A stretch of DNA of 64,000 bases from Bog-473 sp963821755 (lineage in GTDB: Bacteria > Actinomycetota > Acidimicrobiia > Acidimicrobiales > RAAP-2), in contig CAWGEX010000005.1 in NCBI GenBank assembly GCA_963821755.1, positions 62,001 to 126,000 on the forward strand, written 5' to 3'. Made by a program: the position numbers and the translations under genes. Below, piece after piece: positions 45,701-54,117 of this stretch. The notes below the pieces were generated by a model that ran no database searches, had not been told where the DNA came from, and was given only the letters and a program-made list of their open reading frames with translations. Every line of letters starts with the position of its first letter. The first letter of the stretch is position 1.

Positions 45701-45868
45701 GACGAGGTCGCGGGCCTCGAGTCGTGGTGGATCACCGTCGACGTCGCCCAGGCATTCGACGTCGACCGATGGGAACAGCTGGCTCGCCGCCGGGTGGGCG
45801 CCCTGCAGGCGCACGCGGGCCGCTACGCCGGGTCACTGGAACGAGCAGCCGCCCGTCGTCTGGGTTGA
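42719..45868 (+). CDS. SARP/BTAD transcriptional regulator with AAA ATPase and TPR region
   Basis: The 1049-residue protein begins with an OmpR/PhoB-type winged-helix domain (about 5-92: VRLLGDLRVEG, RRQLRTLLKVLALHHDHPVSADRLVDYLWGD) and a BTAD domain (about 97-242, ending SALAAYAQARQRLAETLGIDPS). Next comes an AAA/STAND-like ATPase with Walker A EGPAGIGKTRLL (about 290-301) and Walker B VLVLDDLHLAD (about 407-417). The last 450 residues are helical TPR-like repeats. This is the AfsR/large-SARP architecture, an ATP-dependent activator usually linked to secondary metabolism. No biosynthetic cluster is next to it and its targets are unknown. Its stop lies in a 15-bp repeat. Confidence 0.9.
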   Translation: MEGVQSLRVRLLGDLRVEGCDPSLLGRRQLRTLLKVLALHHDHPVSADRLVDYLWGDQPPARATDQISVLISRLRNVVGAERLARSDAGYRLAVDWLDVDALGDYAVQAEQRLAHGAVGAARAASSAGLSLARGPLLADESDPWWAQAERTASNLLIDRLRHTGAAASLAARDWADAISLSSQLLDRDPFDEVALRCLMEALNRAGRPASALAAYAQARQRLAETLGIDPSAETEALHAAILRGEDPTDAARPGTAAGSSLDLPGRGDALGELLVLLDRAAHGQATVAVVEGPAGIGKTRLLDVWATLIESRGMCVVRVACDELGHALPFQPMLDVVSELAHHFDDGDPGTTLGLEGTVLGPMIGLQTEPAGVAELAALTDPDAGQALLFGALTGVLRRLAEREPLVLVLDDLHLADPATLRWLAQASRRLADRPILIVAARRSEEGMALPNVPTITLAPLDLDAVARIVGPDRAIALHERSGGNALFLVELAAIEDEGELPASIRHAVEERCRRAGAAGATLCTAAVIGPDIDLDLLAAVTETGPSELLDHLEIGLHRNFLVEDGQTFIFAHALVREALAATVGASRTAFIHRSAARALGSRSDPDPLAVARHARLGGELEEAASMLLVAAKLAVIRFDTDGALRLLDDAITLHDTAPARVERARIYSMSARAAEADRDIAAARSLGAGPEALEVAAWSAHFARRFSDALHLADQGAAEADTDDLRTACLALGGWVALASGDLTGAETRLESALGVAPETSGRMAESWMAWLRMSQGRPQESLRLAHHAPGKGLAAYRFPNVYGLMATVTGLATLGRAEEALATIDLLESEVRRMGASRWVPRPLNLRGWVTRNLGEPTQADDLNEEALEAARAADLAEPWAHALLDLAAGRLLQDEWDAAATFLDQADGLLADDHAFRWRHELRGRLLRARLDLARGDPGAARVGAEALATDAAERGIPRYRVQAQLVAATAARQDGRTVDHHQVDRLLDELDEVAGLESWWITVDVAQAFDVDRWEQLARRRVGALQAHAGRYAGSLERAAARRLG

Positions 45869-45906
45869 TCTCCGTCGGGTTGATCTCCGTCGGGTTGATC
45901 TCCGTC
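45862..45906. repeat. Three perfect 15-bp tandem repeats
   Basis: GGGTTGATCTCCGTC is repeated at 45862-45876, 45877-45891 and 45892-45906, with a partial fourth copy after it. The first copy contains the regulator's stop codon (45866-45868) and the array fills the gap to the convergent methyltransferase gene. It has no spacer structure and is not a CRISPR. Confidence 0.85.
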
Positions 45907-45916
45907 GGGTTGGATC

Positions 45917-46693
45917 TCAGGCCCGGCCCGAGAGCAGGACCACTGCGGGCCGCCAGGCACTCAACAGGGGTCGGACGGCGCGGATTCCTTGATCGATCAA
46001 TGCCTTCCGCCTCGCGTCATCGAGCGCGGAGCACCACTCGGCGATGTGCGGCAACGCCAACCGGTAGGCCACCACGGCCGCCGGATCATCTATTCGCAGG
46101 TCGGCCCGGAGCATGGTCGCCCGCACCACGGTGAGTCCTGCTTCCCGGGCGGCCTCCGCCAGTCGGTCGGGGTCACCCGAGATGGGCTCCAACGTCGACT
46201 TCATCGACACGTACCACGGTGGCCTCGTCCACCCGCTGGCCAGGAGAACCTCCTCCATCGCCCGCTTGACCGGATCGGGCGGCCGGCTGGCCCAGGTGGA
46301 CGCCAGCACGGCGCCACCGGGGCGGGTGATCCGCGCCAGCTCGGCCAGCCCGTCAGCGGGGCGCACCTGGTTGATGACGAACCCGGCCGTCACCGCATCG
46401 AAGCCTTGGTTGCCGAAGGGGAGATCGAGCACATCTCCCGCCACCGCCGTCAGGGGCGCGCCTCGTCTACCTCGCAACATAGCCACGGATCGATCGACCG
46501 CCACCACCCGGGCTCCTTGCTCCAGCGCCGCCTGCGCCACGGCTCCGGTGCCGCAGCCGGCGTCGAGCACGAGCCGCCCCGCCAGATCGAACGGGGCCGA
46601 GTCCAGCAGCAGACGACCCAGCGGCTCGTAGACCTTGCCGGCCGCCGCTTCCCAGCTCTCGGCCGACCGGTCGTAGTCGATCCCTACCGACAT
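45917..46693 (-). CDS. Class I SAM-dependent methyltransferase (UbiE-like)
   Basis: The 258-residue protein starts SVGIDYDRSAESWEAAAGKVYEPLGRLLLD and has motif I LVLDAGCGTGAVAQAALEQG, the acidic residue in VVAVDRSVAMLRGRRG, GDVLDLPFGNQGFDAVTAGFVINQV and RPGGAVLASTWASRPPDPVK, as in UbiE/MenG-like C-methyltransferases and their natural-product relatives. It is last in a minus-strand trio with an APH-like kinase and an NTF2-like protein; only seven bases separate it from the kinase gene. Function unknown. Confidence 0.85.
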   Translation of the reverse strand: MSVGIDYDRSAESWEAAAGKVYEPLGRLLLDSAPFDLAGRLVLDAGCGTGAVAQAALEQGARVVAVDRSVAMLRGRRGAPLTAVAGDVLDLPFGNQGFDAVTAGFVINQVRPADGLAELARITRPGGAVLASTWASRPPDPVKRAMEEVLLASGWTRPPWYVSMKSTLEPISGDPDRLAEAAREAGLTVVRATMLRADLRIDDPAAVVAYRLALPHIAEWCSALDDARRKALIDQGIRAVRPLLSAWRPAVVLLSGRA

Positions 46694-46700
46694 CGGGCGC

Positions 46701-47681
46701 CTACAGACATCGCGCACCGGCCGCCGCGTGCTCTTCCCACCACGCCAACTCCGGACCGGGACCGCGCAGCACCTTCTCCCATCCGAATTGGACCATCGTC
46801 CCCAGCAGCTCGAGCGCGACCGCGCGCTCCCACCAGCCCGACGTGTCGATGCCCACACCTTCGAGAGAGCCCCGGTACCGCGCCATCGTGTCGTCCTTGC
46901 TTTCGGGCAGCAGGTCCGAGTTCAGCGCCAGATACCAGGAAAGATCGGCCAACGGCGAGGCCTCGCCGGGGATCTCCCCGAAGTCGAGCAGCACGGTGCG
47001 CCCATCGGTGAGACTGCCGAGGTTGGCCGCTTTCCAGTCGCCGTGCACGAGGGTGTGCGGCACCTCGTGGAGCGCGTCCAGGAGGGGCCTCGCATCATCG
47101 AAGATCGGTAGGACGCACTCGGCCAGCCGGGGGGAGATCTCCGAAAGCTGTTCCCAGCCGGTGGCCATCGCCCGGGGGACCAGCAGATCCGAGCCCAGAG
47201 CGGCCTCGTCCGCGGCGACGGTCGGCGAGAACGTCATATAGCGCACCGCCAACGGTGTGAGCCCGACATCGTCCTTCCAGCCCCAGAACGCAGCGTGAAG
47301 TGCGGCCATGTGATCGAGGAACCGGGAGTGTTGCGCCTCGGAGAACGGTTGGTCGGCCGGGAGGAGCGCCTCGGTGATGTCCCGGAGCAACACCCGTCCC
47401 ACGACACCGTCGAAGTCGGCGGCCACCACGGCCGCATCGATCACGTCGGGCAGGCGATCAAGGATCCCGTCCTCCCAGAGACGGACATAGCGGACACCCG
47501 GGTCTCCGGTGGCCCGGAGGATCCAATCGTCCTTCGGGTCCTGATATTTGAGAACGTAAGGGGATCCTTCGATGACCACCCGCTCGAAGCGGGCGCCTGA
47601 CTTGGTGTCGCCCGGTTGCCACGGCGCCCGCTCGGTGGCGGTGGCCAGAAGGTCATCGAGGTCGGCCTGTGGTTTAGGCAC
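46701..47681 (-). CDS. APH/choline-kinase-fold phosphotransferase
   Basis: The 326-residue protein has the phosphotransferase catalytic loop LVHGDWKAANLGSL and metal-binding VLLDFGEIPGEASPLADLSWYLALN. Upstream are the VVIEGSPYVLKYQDPKDDW strand with a Lys that could hold ATP, and a helix-rich C-terminal lobe. The Tyr-Val-Leu-Lys pattern marks a distant APH relative. I used the GTG at 47681, which overlaps the stop of the NTF2-like gene by 8 bp. Substrate unknown; the methyltransferase that follows may modify the same compound. Confidence 0.8.
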   Translation of the reverse strand: MPKPQADLDDLLATATERAPWQPGDTKSGARFERVVIEGSPYVLKYQDPKDDWILRATGDPGVRYVRLWEDGILDRLPDVIDAAVVAADFDGVVGRVLLRDITEALLPADQPFSEAQHSRFLDHMAALHAAFWGWKDDVGLTPLAVRYMTFSPTVAADEAALGSDLLVPRAMATGWEQLSEISPRLAECVLPIFDDARPLLDALHEVPHTLVHGDWKAANLGSLTDGRTVLLDFGEIPGEASPLADLSWYLALNSDLLPESKDDTMARYRGSLEGVGIDTSGWWERAVALELLGTMVQFGWEKVLRGPGPELAWWEEHAAAGARCL

Positions 47682-48084
47682 TCCCGGCCTCGGCCATCTC
47701 GGCCAAAAGCGCGGCCGGCCACCGTCCGCCACACCAGACCTGGGCCCGCGTGATGTGGCGCCCGGTCACCTCGAGAATGTGCACCTGGTGGGCGGCGTGG
47801 GGCACGCCGTCGGCCTCCCACCGCAAGGTGAAGGCCACCAGCTCTCCGGCGGGAATCGGTGTGCGCCGCAGCTCCTCGAACGAACCCGGATCGGCATACC
47901 AGCGTGACAGCTCGTCCAAGACTGCCGTACGGCCGTGCACGGCAAAGCGCCAGTTGGGCACCGTGGCGTCCAACTCGATGCCGGGGCTCACGGCATCACA
48001 CCCGCCCATGGCGCCCTGCTCGATCGCATGAAGATAGCGACCCACCGGTCCGCCCTCTACGGCAGTACTCACGGTTCGGCTCAC
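47674..48084 (-). CDS. SnoaL/NTF2-like fold protein
   Basis: The 136-residue protein has the pattern of NTF2-like proteins: an initial helix VGRYLHAIEQGAMGGCDAV, the strand ELDATVPNWRFAVHGRTAVLDELSRWYADPGSF and the C-terminal beta sheet VAFTLRWEADGVPHAAHQVHILEVTGRHI. Members include SnoaL-type cyclases, ketosteroid isomerases and simple binding proteins. No catalytic pair is recognisable. It is the first gene of a trio with the kinase and methyltransferase genes and is divergent from a cupin gene. Confidence 0.75.
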   Translation of the reverse strand: MSRTVSTAVEGGPVGRYLHAIEQGAMGGCDAVSPGIELDATVPNWRFAVHGRTAVLDELSRWYADPGSFEELRRTPIPAGELVAFTLRWEADGVPHAAHQVHILEVTGRHITRAQVWCGGRWPAALLAEMAEAGSA

Positions 48085-48256
48085 AACGACCTCCTCATAT
48101 CTCTTTCCTCATATCCCGCGAACGGGTGATCACCACCATGGCCGGCCGACCTTGCCGAGACCTTGCCACGGGGCGGCAACCCGATGGCAAGGGTGAGCAC
48201 ACATGGTGACTCCTGGGTCCGACCATCGGGTCGGGCGATCCCGAAAGGAGCACACG

Positions 48257-48613
48257 GTGGCACAGGCAGAGCAGAAGAGCTTCACCGCGGCGGACGAAAC
48301 CAGGACGTTTGGGCGCGGGAAGGTGGACCTCCTCCAGATCGGTGGCAGCGAGATCGGCCGCCTCACCCTCGAGCCCGGCTGGCGGTGGTCCGACCACGTC
48401 AAGCCGATCGCGGGCACCGAGCTGTGCGAGGCCCCCCATTTCCAGTACCACGTCGCGGGCCAACTACACGTGCTGATGGCGGACGGGACGGAATTCGACG
48501 CCGGTCCCGGCGACGTGACGGCCCTGCCCCAGGGACACGACGCCTGGGTGGTCGGCGACGAGCCCGTCGTCCTCGTCGACTGGTGGGGGGCGTCCAACTA
48601 CGCCAAGGCGTAG
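48257..48613 (+). CDS. Cupin-domain protein
   Basis: This 118-residue protein has a single cupin barrel: LEPGWRWSDHVKPIAGTELCEAPHFQYHVAG and LHVLMADGTEFDAGPGDVTALPQGHDAWVVGDEP. Histidines at DHVKP and PHFQYH could bind a metal. The GTG at 48257 has AAAGGAG seven to eight bases upstream and is preferred over a longer frame. It is monocistronic, divergent from the NTF2-like gene and convergent with purC. Function unknown. Confidence 0.82.
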   Translation: MAQAEQKSFTAADETRTFGRGKVDLLQIGGSEIGRLTLEPGWRWSDHVKPIAGTELCEAPHFQYHVAGQLHVLMADGTEFDAGPGDVTALPQGHDAWVVGDEPVVLVDWWGASNYAKA

Positions 48614-48658
48614 ATGCACCCCGCCCTCCCGGTCCCGCATGTGATCACGCCGGGATGC

Positions 48659-49556
48659 TCAGCGCCTGGCGCCGTACCAGTCACTCAGTGAGAGCCCGGT
48701 CACCCGCTCATAGGCCGCCACGTAGCGCTCCGACAGGGCCTTGGTCACCCGTGCGGGCAACGGCGGCGGGGGGGCGACCCGGTCCCACGGCTGGTCGGCC
48801 AACCAGTCCCGCAGGGGCTGCTTGTCGAAGGCCGGTGGCGTCGTTCCCGGGACCACCTGGTCGGCCGGCCACAGGCGCGAGGAGTCCGGAGTGCACACCT
48901 CGTCGCAGAGCGAGAGCACGCCGTCCACGTAGCCGAGCTCGAACTTGGTGTCGGCCAGGATGAACCCCACATCGGCGGCCCGGGCGGCGGCGCGGGCGTA
49001 GAGCTCGAGACAGATGTCACGGGCGGCCCGCGCCGCCTCGGTGCCCACCAGGTTCTCGGCCTCGGTCTGGCCGATGTTGACGTCGTGTCCTTCGGCCGCC
49101 TTGGTCGACGGGGTGAAGATGGGTTCGGCCAGGCGGTCCGCCATCCTCAGTCCGGCCGGCATCACGGTGCCGTGCACGGTGCCCGACCGCTCGTACTCCT
49201 CGTGGGCCTGGCCGGCCAGGTAGCCCCGGACGATGCACTCGATCGGCAGCATCTCGGCCCGGCGCACCAGGAGGGCCCGACCGGCCCACTCGGGCGGGCA
49301 GGCTCTGCCCCGGCAGGGCAGCCTGTATCTCGTCGGGGTCGGCGGCCAGCAGGGAACCGGGGGCCACGTCGGCCAACTCGTCGTACCAGAAGACGGACAT
49401 GGCGGTGAGGACCCGCCCCTTGTCGGCGATGGGTTCGGCCATGATCACATCGAAGGCGCTGACGCGGTCGGAGGCCACCATGACCAGGCGGTCGTCGCCG
49501 GCGTCGTACAGCTCGCGCACCTTGCCCGAGTGGAGCTGGGGCAGGGTGAAGCTCAT
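48659..49556 (-). CDS. purC: SAICAR synthetase, one frameshift
   Basis: PurC joins CAIR and aspartate in purine synthesis. The N-terminal part (ATG 49556) has LHSGKVRELYDAGDDRLVMVASDRVSAFDVIMAEPIADKG. The C-terminal part in the next frame has RRAEMLPIECIVRGYLAGQA, PSTKAAEGHDVNI and TKFELGYVDGVLSLCDEV. One extra base near 49295 separates them; removing it restores PEWAGRALLVRRAEML and a protein of about 298 residues, normal for actinobacterial PurC. It overlaps purB by ATGA. Its essential role makes an assembly error the simplest reading. Confidence 0.93.
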
Positions 49557-50860
49557 GGCAATGCCGCCAACGCATCGCGGAAGCGGTCGGTGTGGCGCAG
49601 CGAGCGCGTCAGATCGAAGGCCTCGTCGAGTTGCGCCTCGGTCAGCGACATCTCGGGGTCCTCGTTGAGGACGTCGCGAAAGGGGCGCCGCTCCGCCCAG
49701 GCGACCCGGGCGTCGCGTTGCACGATGCGATACGCCGCGTCGCGGGTGAGCCCCGAGGAGACCAGGGCGAGCAACACGGACTGGCTGAAGACCAGGCCGT
49801 AGCTGCCGTTGGTCAAGTTCTCCATGGCCCGGTCGGCGTTGATCACCAGACCAGAGGCCAGCCCGGTGGCCTTGCGCAGGACGTAACAGGCCAGGAGCGA
49901 GGCGTCGGGCAGCGCCACCCGCTCCACCGAGCTGTGCGAGATGTCCCGCTCGTGCCAGAGCGCCACGTCCTCGAGCCCGGCCCCCAGGTACCCGCGCAGC
50001 AGGCGGGCCAGGCCGCAGAGGCGCTCGGAGAGAATCGGGTTGCGCTTGTGGGGCATGGCCGAGCTGCCCTTCTGGCCGGCGCGGAAGGGCTCCTCGACCT
50101 CCCCCACCTCGCTGCGGGCCAGGTGTCGGATCTCGGTGCACATGAGCTCGACGGTGGCGCCGATGGACGCGCAGGCGTAGAAGTACTCGGCGTGCCGATC
50201 CCGGGCGATGACCTGGGTGGCCGGCACGGCCTGCAGCCCCAGGGCGGCGCACACCCGCGCCTCCACCGCCGGATCGATGTTGGAGTAGGTCCCGACCGCC
50301 CCCGAGAGCTTGCCTACGGCGATGCCGTCGCGGGCCGCCCGAAGGCGGCGGCGATCTCGATCGGCCTGCAGCGCCCACAGGGCGAATTTGGCGCCGAACG
50401 TGGTGGGCTCGGCGTGCATGCCGTGGGTTCTCCCGGTCACCGGCACCGGCATCAGCTCGAGCGCCCGGGTGCGCAAGGCGTCGACGAACGCATCGAGGTC
50501 GGCCAGCAACAGATCGGCCGCCCTGGTCAAGGTGGCGCACAGCGCGGTGTCCACCACGTCGGACGACGTCAGGCCGTAGTGGATGTAGGAACCGGCGGGC
50601 GCGCCGATGCGCTCCTGCACCACATCGACGAAGGCGGCCACGTCGTGGTCGGTGACCTCCTCGCGCGCCAGCACATCGGCCACGAAGACGTCGTCGACCG
50701 TCGGGGCCTTGGCCCGGGCCGTGGCGGCAACCTCGGCCGGAACGACACCGATGGCCGCCTGGGCCTCGGTGGCCAGCAGCTCGACCTCGAGCCAGAGACC
50801 GAAGCGGGCGGCGTCGGTGAAGAGCGCCGCCATGTCGGGGGGCGAGTAGCGCGGGATCAT
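49553..50860 (-). CDS. purB: Adenylosuccinate lyase
   Basis: PurB splits adenylosuccinate and SAICAR, releasing fumarate. The 435-residue protein has the family signature GSSAMPHKRNPI near residue 255, the TGRTHGMHAEPTTFG loop with catalytic His, and the opening IPRYSPPDMAALFTDAARFGLWLEVE. Length is normal. It overlaps purC and purD by 4 nt on each side, so the block is translated as a coupled operon. Confidence 0.96.
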   Translation of the reverse strand: MIPRYSPPDMAALFTDAARFGLWLEVELLATEAQAAIGVVPAEVAATARAKAPTVDDVFVADVLAREEVTDHDVAAFVDVVQERIGAPAGSYIHYGLTSSDVVDTALCATLTRAADLLLADLDAFVDALRTRALELMPVPVTGRTHGMHAEPTTFGAKFALWALQADRDRRRLRAARDGIAVGKLSGAVGTYSNIDPAVEARVCAALGLQAVPATQVIARDRHAEYFYACASIGATVELMCTEIRHLARSEVGEVEEPFRAGQKGSSAMPHKRNPILSERLCGLARLLRGYLGAGLEDVALWHERDISHSSVERVALPDASLLACYVLRKATGLASGLVINADRAMENLTNGSYGLVFSQSVLLALVSSGLTRDAAYRIVQRDARVAWAERRPFRDVLNEDPEMSLTEAQLDEAFDLTRSLRHTDRFRDALAALP

Positions 50861-52134
50861 CGGACGGACTCCTCGGGGGCGCGGGCGGCCAGGGCGGCGA
50901 TGTCGGTGCGGAACAGCCGACCGTCCCAGGTGATGGGCGCGGCGGCGGCGTAGGCATTGATGCGGGCCTCGGCCAAGGTGGGCGCGACCGCGGTCACACC
51001 CAGCACGCGACCGCCGGCGGTGCGGAACCGCCCGTTCGGGCTCTGACGCCTGGTGCCGGCGTGAAAGACGGTGGCGCCGGCCACGGCCGCGCTCGGCTGG
51101 CCGAAGGCGTCCAGGCCCTCGATCGGGTCACCGGTCTGGGGGCGGTCGGGATAGCCCGGGGCGGCCAGAACGACGCAGACGGCGGAACCATCGGCGAAGA
51201 CCGGGGCTGGGATGTCGCCGAGGCTCCCGGTGGCCGTGGCCATGAAGAGCTCGGCCGCGTCGCTCTCCAGGAGCGGGAGCACCACCTGGGTCTCGGGGTC
51301 GCCGAAGCGGACGTTGTACTCGAGCACCTTGGCCCCGTCGGGACCGAGCATCAGGCCGGCGTAGAGCACGCCCCGGTAGTCGATGCCCCGGTTCCGCATG
51401 ACCGCCACGAGCGGCTCGACCGCCTCGTCCATGAAGCGGTCGACCAGGGACGGGGCCACCTGCGGCATGGGTGAGTAGGCCCCCATGCCCCCGGTGTTGG
51501 CCCCGCGGTCACCGTCACCGATGCGTTTGAAGTCCTGGGCCGGGAGGAGCGGCACGGCGTTGGTGCCGTCGCACAGGACCAGCAGCGAGCACTCCTCGCC
51601 TTCGAGGCCCTCCTCGATCACGATGTTGCGGCCCGCCTCACCGAAGGACGAGCCCGAGAGCTTGGCCTTCACATCGGCCTGGGCTTCCTCGAGGGTCTGG
51701 GCCACCAGGACGCCCTTGCCGGCGGCCAGGCCGTCGGTCTTGATGACCCAGGGACCGGGCAGGGTCCCGAGAAAGGCCATGGCGTCGGCCACCTGGAGGG
51801 CATCGAAGGCGGCAAAGCGGGCCGTCGGCACCCCGGCGGCCGCCAGCATCTCCTTCATGAAGGCCTTGGAGCCTTCGAGCAGCGCACCGTCGGCGCCGGG
51901 TCCCATGACGGCCCGGCCATCGGCCCGCAGTCGGTCGGCCAGGCCGTCGACCAGCGGTGCCTCGGGACCGATGACGACCAGGTCGGCCTCGATCTCCTCG
52001 GCCGGAGCGTCGGTGATGCTGATCGGTTCGGCCATGCCCGGGTTCCCCGGTGTGACCACCACGTCGGCCGTGCGGGCCAGCACATGGGCGAGCGCGTGCT
52101 CGCGGCCCCCGCTACCGACGACGCAGACCTTCAC
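50857..52134 (-). CDS. purD: Phosphoribosylamine-glycine ligase (GARS)
   Basis: PurD couples phosphoribosylamine to glycine with ATP. The 425-residue ATP-grasp enzyme opens MKVCVVGSGGREHALAHVLAR and has GPEAPLVDGLADRLRADGRAVMGP, FMKEMLAAAGVPTARF, KTDGLAAGKGVLVA and the ATP-grasp signature EYNVRFGDPETQVVLPLL. No fused PurN or PurM domain is present. It overlaps purA and purB by ATGA. Confidence 0.96.
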   Translation of the reverse strand: MKVCVVGSGGREHALAHVLARTADVVVTPGNPGMAEPISITDAPAEEIEADLVVIGPEAPLVDGLADRLRADGRAVMGPGADGALLEGSKAFMKEMLAAAGVPTARFAAFDALQVADAMAFLGTLPGPWVIKTDGLAAGKGVLVAQTLEEAQADVKAKLSGSSFGEAGRNIVIEEGLEGEECSLLVLCDGTNAVPLLPAQDFKRIGDGDRGANTGGMGAYSPMPQVAPSLVDRFMDEAVEPLVAVMRNRGIDYRGVLYAGLMLGPDGAKVLEYNVRFGDPETQVVLPLLESDAAELFMATATGSLGDIPAPVFADGSAVCVVLAAPGYPDRPQTGDPIEGLDAFGQPSAAVAGATVFHAGTRRQSPNGRFRTAGGRVLGVTAVAPTLAEARINAYAAAAPITWDGRLFRTDIAALAARAPEESVR

Positions 52135-53414
52135 GCGGTGGCGAAGGAGACGAACTGTTCACGGCCCGGGCCCACCCCGACCAGGCGCACCGGCACGCCG
52201 ATCTGCTCGGACAAGAAGGCGACGTAGTTGCACGCGGCTTCGGGCAGGTCCCCCACCGCGGTGGCCTCGGTCAGATCGGTGCGCCAACCCGGCAGCTCTT
52301 CGTACACCGGCGTGACGTTGTGGAAGGTGGACTGGTGGTAGGGCAGGTGGGTGTAGCGAACGCCGTCGGCCTCATAGGCCACGCACACCTTGACGGTCTC
52401 GAACGTATCGAGCACGTCCAGCTTGGTCAGCGCCACCTCGGTCATGGAATTGAGGCGCACCGCCTGGCGCAACATGACCGCATCGAACCACCCGCAGCGG
52501 CGTCGGCGGCCGGTGTTGGTGCCGAACTCATGGCCCCGCTCGACCAGGAGCTGGCCGATGTCGTTGTCCTGCTCGGTGGGGAACGGGCCCGCGCCGACCC
52601 GGGTCACATAGGCCTTGGCGATGCCGATGACCCGGTCGATGTGGCGCGGGCCGAGCCCCGAGCCGGTGCAGGCGCCACCGGCCACCGGGTTCGACGAGGT
52701 CACGAAGGGATAGGTGCCGTGATCGAGATCGAGGAAGGTGGCCTGGGCCCCCTCCAACAGCACGTTGCGCCCGGCTTCGACCGCATCGTGGACCAGGCCG
52801 ACGGTGTCGCCCACCATCGGCTCGATCCGCGGGGCGTACTCGTTGAGGTACTGGTCGGCGATGTCGTCGGCCGACAGCGGCAACCGGTTGTAGACCTTGG
52901 CCAGGATGGCGTTCTTCTCCTTCAGGACCACCTCGAGCTTCTGCCGGAAGATCTTGGCGTCGAAGAGGTCCTGGACCCGCAGGCCCACCCGGGCGGCCTT
53001 GTCGGCGTAGGCCGGTCCGATCCCCCGCTTGGTCGTGCCCAGCGCGTTCTTGCCCAGGAAGCGCTCGGTGACCCGGTCCAGCTCCTGGTGGTACGGCATG
53101 ATCAGGTGGGCGTTGCCGCTGACCACCATCCGACCGGTGTCGACCCCCTTGGCGGCCAGGCTGTCGAGCTCGGCCAACAGGACGGCCGGGTCGACGACCA
53201 CGCCGTTGCCGATCATCGGCGTGATGTGGTCATAGAGGATGCCGCTGGGCACCAGCTGGAGGGCGAAGGCCTCGCCGTTCACCACGATCCGGTGGCCGGC
53301 GTTGTGGCCGCCCTGGTAGCGCACCACCATGTCCATCTCGCGGGCCAGGAGGTCGGTCAGCTTCCCCTTGCCCTCATCGCCCCACTGGGTCCCCACCACC
53401 ACGGTTGCGGGCAC
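52131..53414 (-). CDS. purA: Adenylosuccinate synthetase
   Basis: PurA converts IMP and aspartate to adenylosuccinate with GTP. The 427-residue protein has the P-loop-like VVGTQWGDEGKGKLTDLL, GGHNAGH, QATFLDLDHGTYPFVTSSNPV, GEFPTE-type loop as GPFPTEQ, and TGRRRRCGWFDAV. The start is GTG 53414 with a GGAG site upstream. It heads the operon purA-purD-purB-purC; a -10-like TACAAT lies 35 bp before the start. Confidence 0.96.
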   Translation of the reverse strand: MPATVVVGTQWGDEGKGKLTDLLAREMDMVVRYQGGHNAGHRIVVNGEAFALQLVPSGILYDHITPMIGNGVVVDPAVLLAELDSLAAKGVDTGRMVVSGNAHLIMPYHQELDRVTERFLGKNALGTTKRGIGPAYADKAARVGLRVQDLFDAKIFRQKLEVVLKEKNAILAKVYNRLPLSADDIADQYLNEYAPRIEPMVGDTVGLVHDAVEAGRNVLLEGAQATFLDLDHGTYPFVTSSNPVAGGACTGSGLGPRHIDRVIGIAKAYVTRVGAGPFPTEQDNDIGQLLVERGHEFGTNTGRRRRCGWFDAVMLRQAVRLNSMTEVALTKLDVLDTFETVKVCVAYEADGVRYTHLPYHQSTFHNVTPVYEELPGWRTDLTEATAVGDLPEAACNYVAFLSEQIGVPVRLVGVGPGREQFVSFATA

Positions 53415-53448
53415 GAGTCATCTCCGTTCGATCTGCGGATTACGCACC

Positions 53449-53454
53449 ATTGTA
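53449..53454 (-). promoter_or_regulatory. Candidate -10 box of the purA operon
   Basis: On the minus strand TACAAT (53454-53449) lies 34 bp before the purA GTG. The nearest -35-like hexamer, TTGGAT (53480-53475), is 20 bp upstream, longer than ideal. The 124-bp divergent region to the PfpI-like gene must hold both promoters. Confidence 0.4.
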
Positions 53455-53538
53455 GCCCTTCCCGACATGGGGGTATCCAAACCGGCCGGTGTTTCGCAAC
53501 CAGCCCCTGGGGTAGGGGCATAGCGAGGAGATGATGGT

Positions 53539-54117
53539 ATGAGCAATGAGTTGCACGACGTACGAGTGGCCTTTTTGGTGGCCAATGAGGGTATTGAAGA
53601 GGTGGAACTGACCCAGCCCTGGCGGGCTGTGATGGATGCCGGGGGACAACCCGAATTGGTCGCCTCGGAGCCGGGGATGGCCGAGACCATGCACCACCTG
53701 GACAGGGCCGGCCGTTTCCCGGTGGACCAGATCACCGAGGAGGTGTGCGCCGACGACTACGACGCCGTCGTGCTCCCGGGCGGGGTGGCCAACCCCGACC
53801 AGCTGCGTCGGGATGCGTACGCGGTCGACTTCCTGATGGCCATGTTCGAAGTCCGCAAGCCGGTGGCGGCCATCTGCCACGGCCCCTGGACCCTCATCGA
53901 GGGCGACCTGGTCTGCGGACGGACGATGACGTCGTGGCCCAGCCTCGAGACGGATCTGCGCAACGCCGGAGCCGGCTGGGTCGACGAGCCGGTGGTGGTC
54001 TGCCGCGATGGCATCAACACCATGGTCACCAGTCGCAAGCCCGATGATCTCCCGATCTTCTGCCGCGAGTTCACCCGCGTCTTCGCCGAATCCAGATTGG
54101 TGGGCGCCAGCGCCTGA
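53539..54117 (+). CDS. DJ-1/PfpI-family type 1 glutamine amidotransferase-like protein
   Basis: The 192-residue protein belongs to the PfpI/DJ-1 family: VAFLVANEGIEEVELTQPWRAVMDAG, DYDAVVLPGGVANPDQLR and the nucleophile elbow AAICHGPWTLIEG with Cys113-His114. C-terminal TMTSWPSLETDLRNAGAGWVDEPVV is typical of the YhbO/PfpI branch, which includes proteins reported as deglycases and stress proteins. GAGGAGATGATGGT precedes the ATG. It is divergent from purA and stands alone. Confidence 0.9.
   Translation: MSNELHDVRVAFLVANEGIEEVELTQPWRAVMDAGGQPELVASEPGMAETMHHLDRAGRFPVDQITEEVCADDYDAVVLPGGVANPDQLRRDAYAVDFLMAMFEVRKPVAAICHGPWTLIEGDLVCGRTMTSWPSLETDLRNAGAGWVDEPVVVCRDGINTMVTSRKPDDLPIFCREFTRVFAESRLVGASA

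Noticed and set aside
45862..45906. CRISPR-like array
   Set aside because: The copies are contiguous with no spacers, and no cas genes are in the window.
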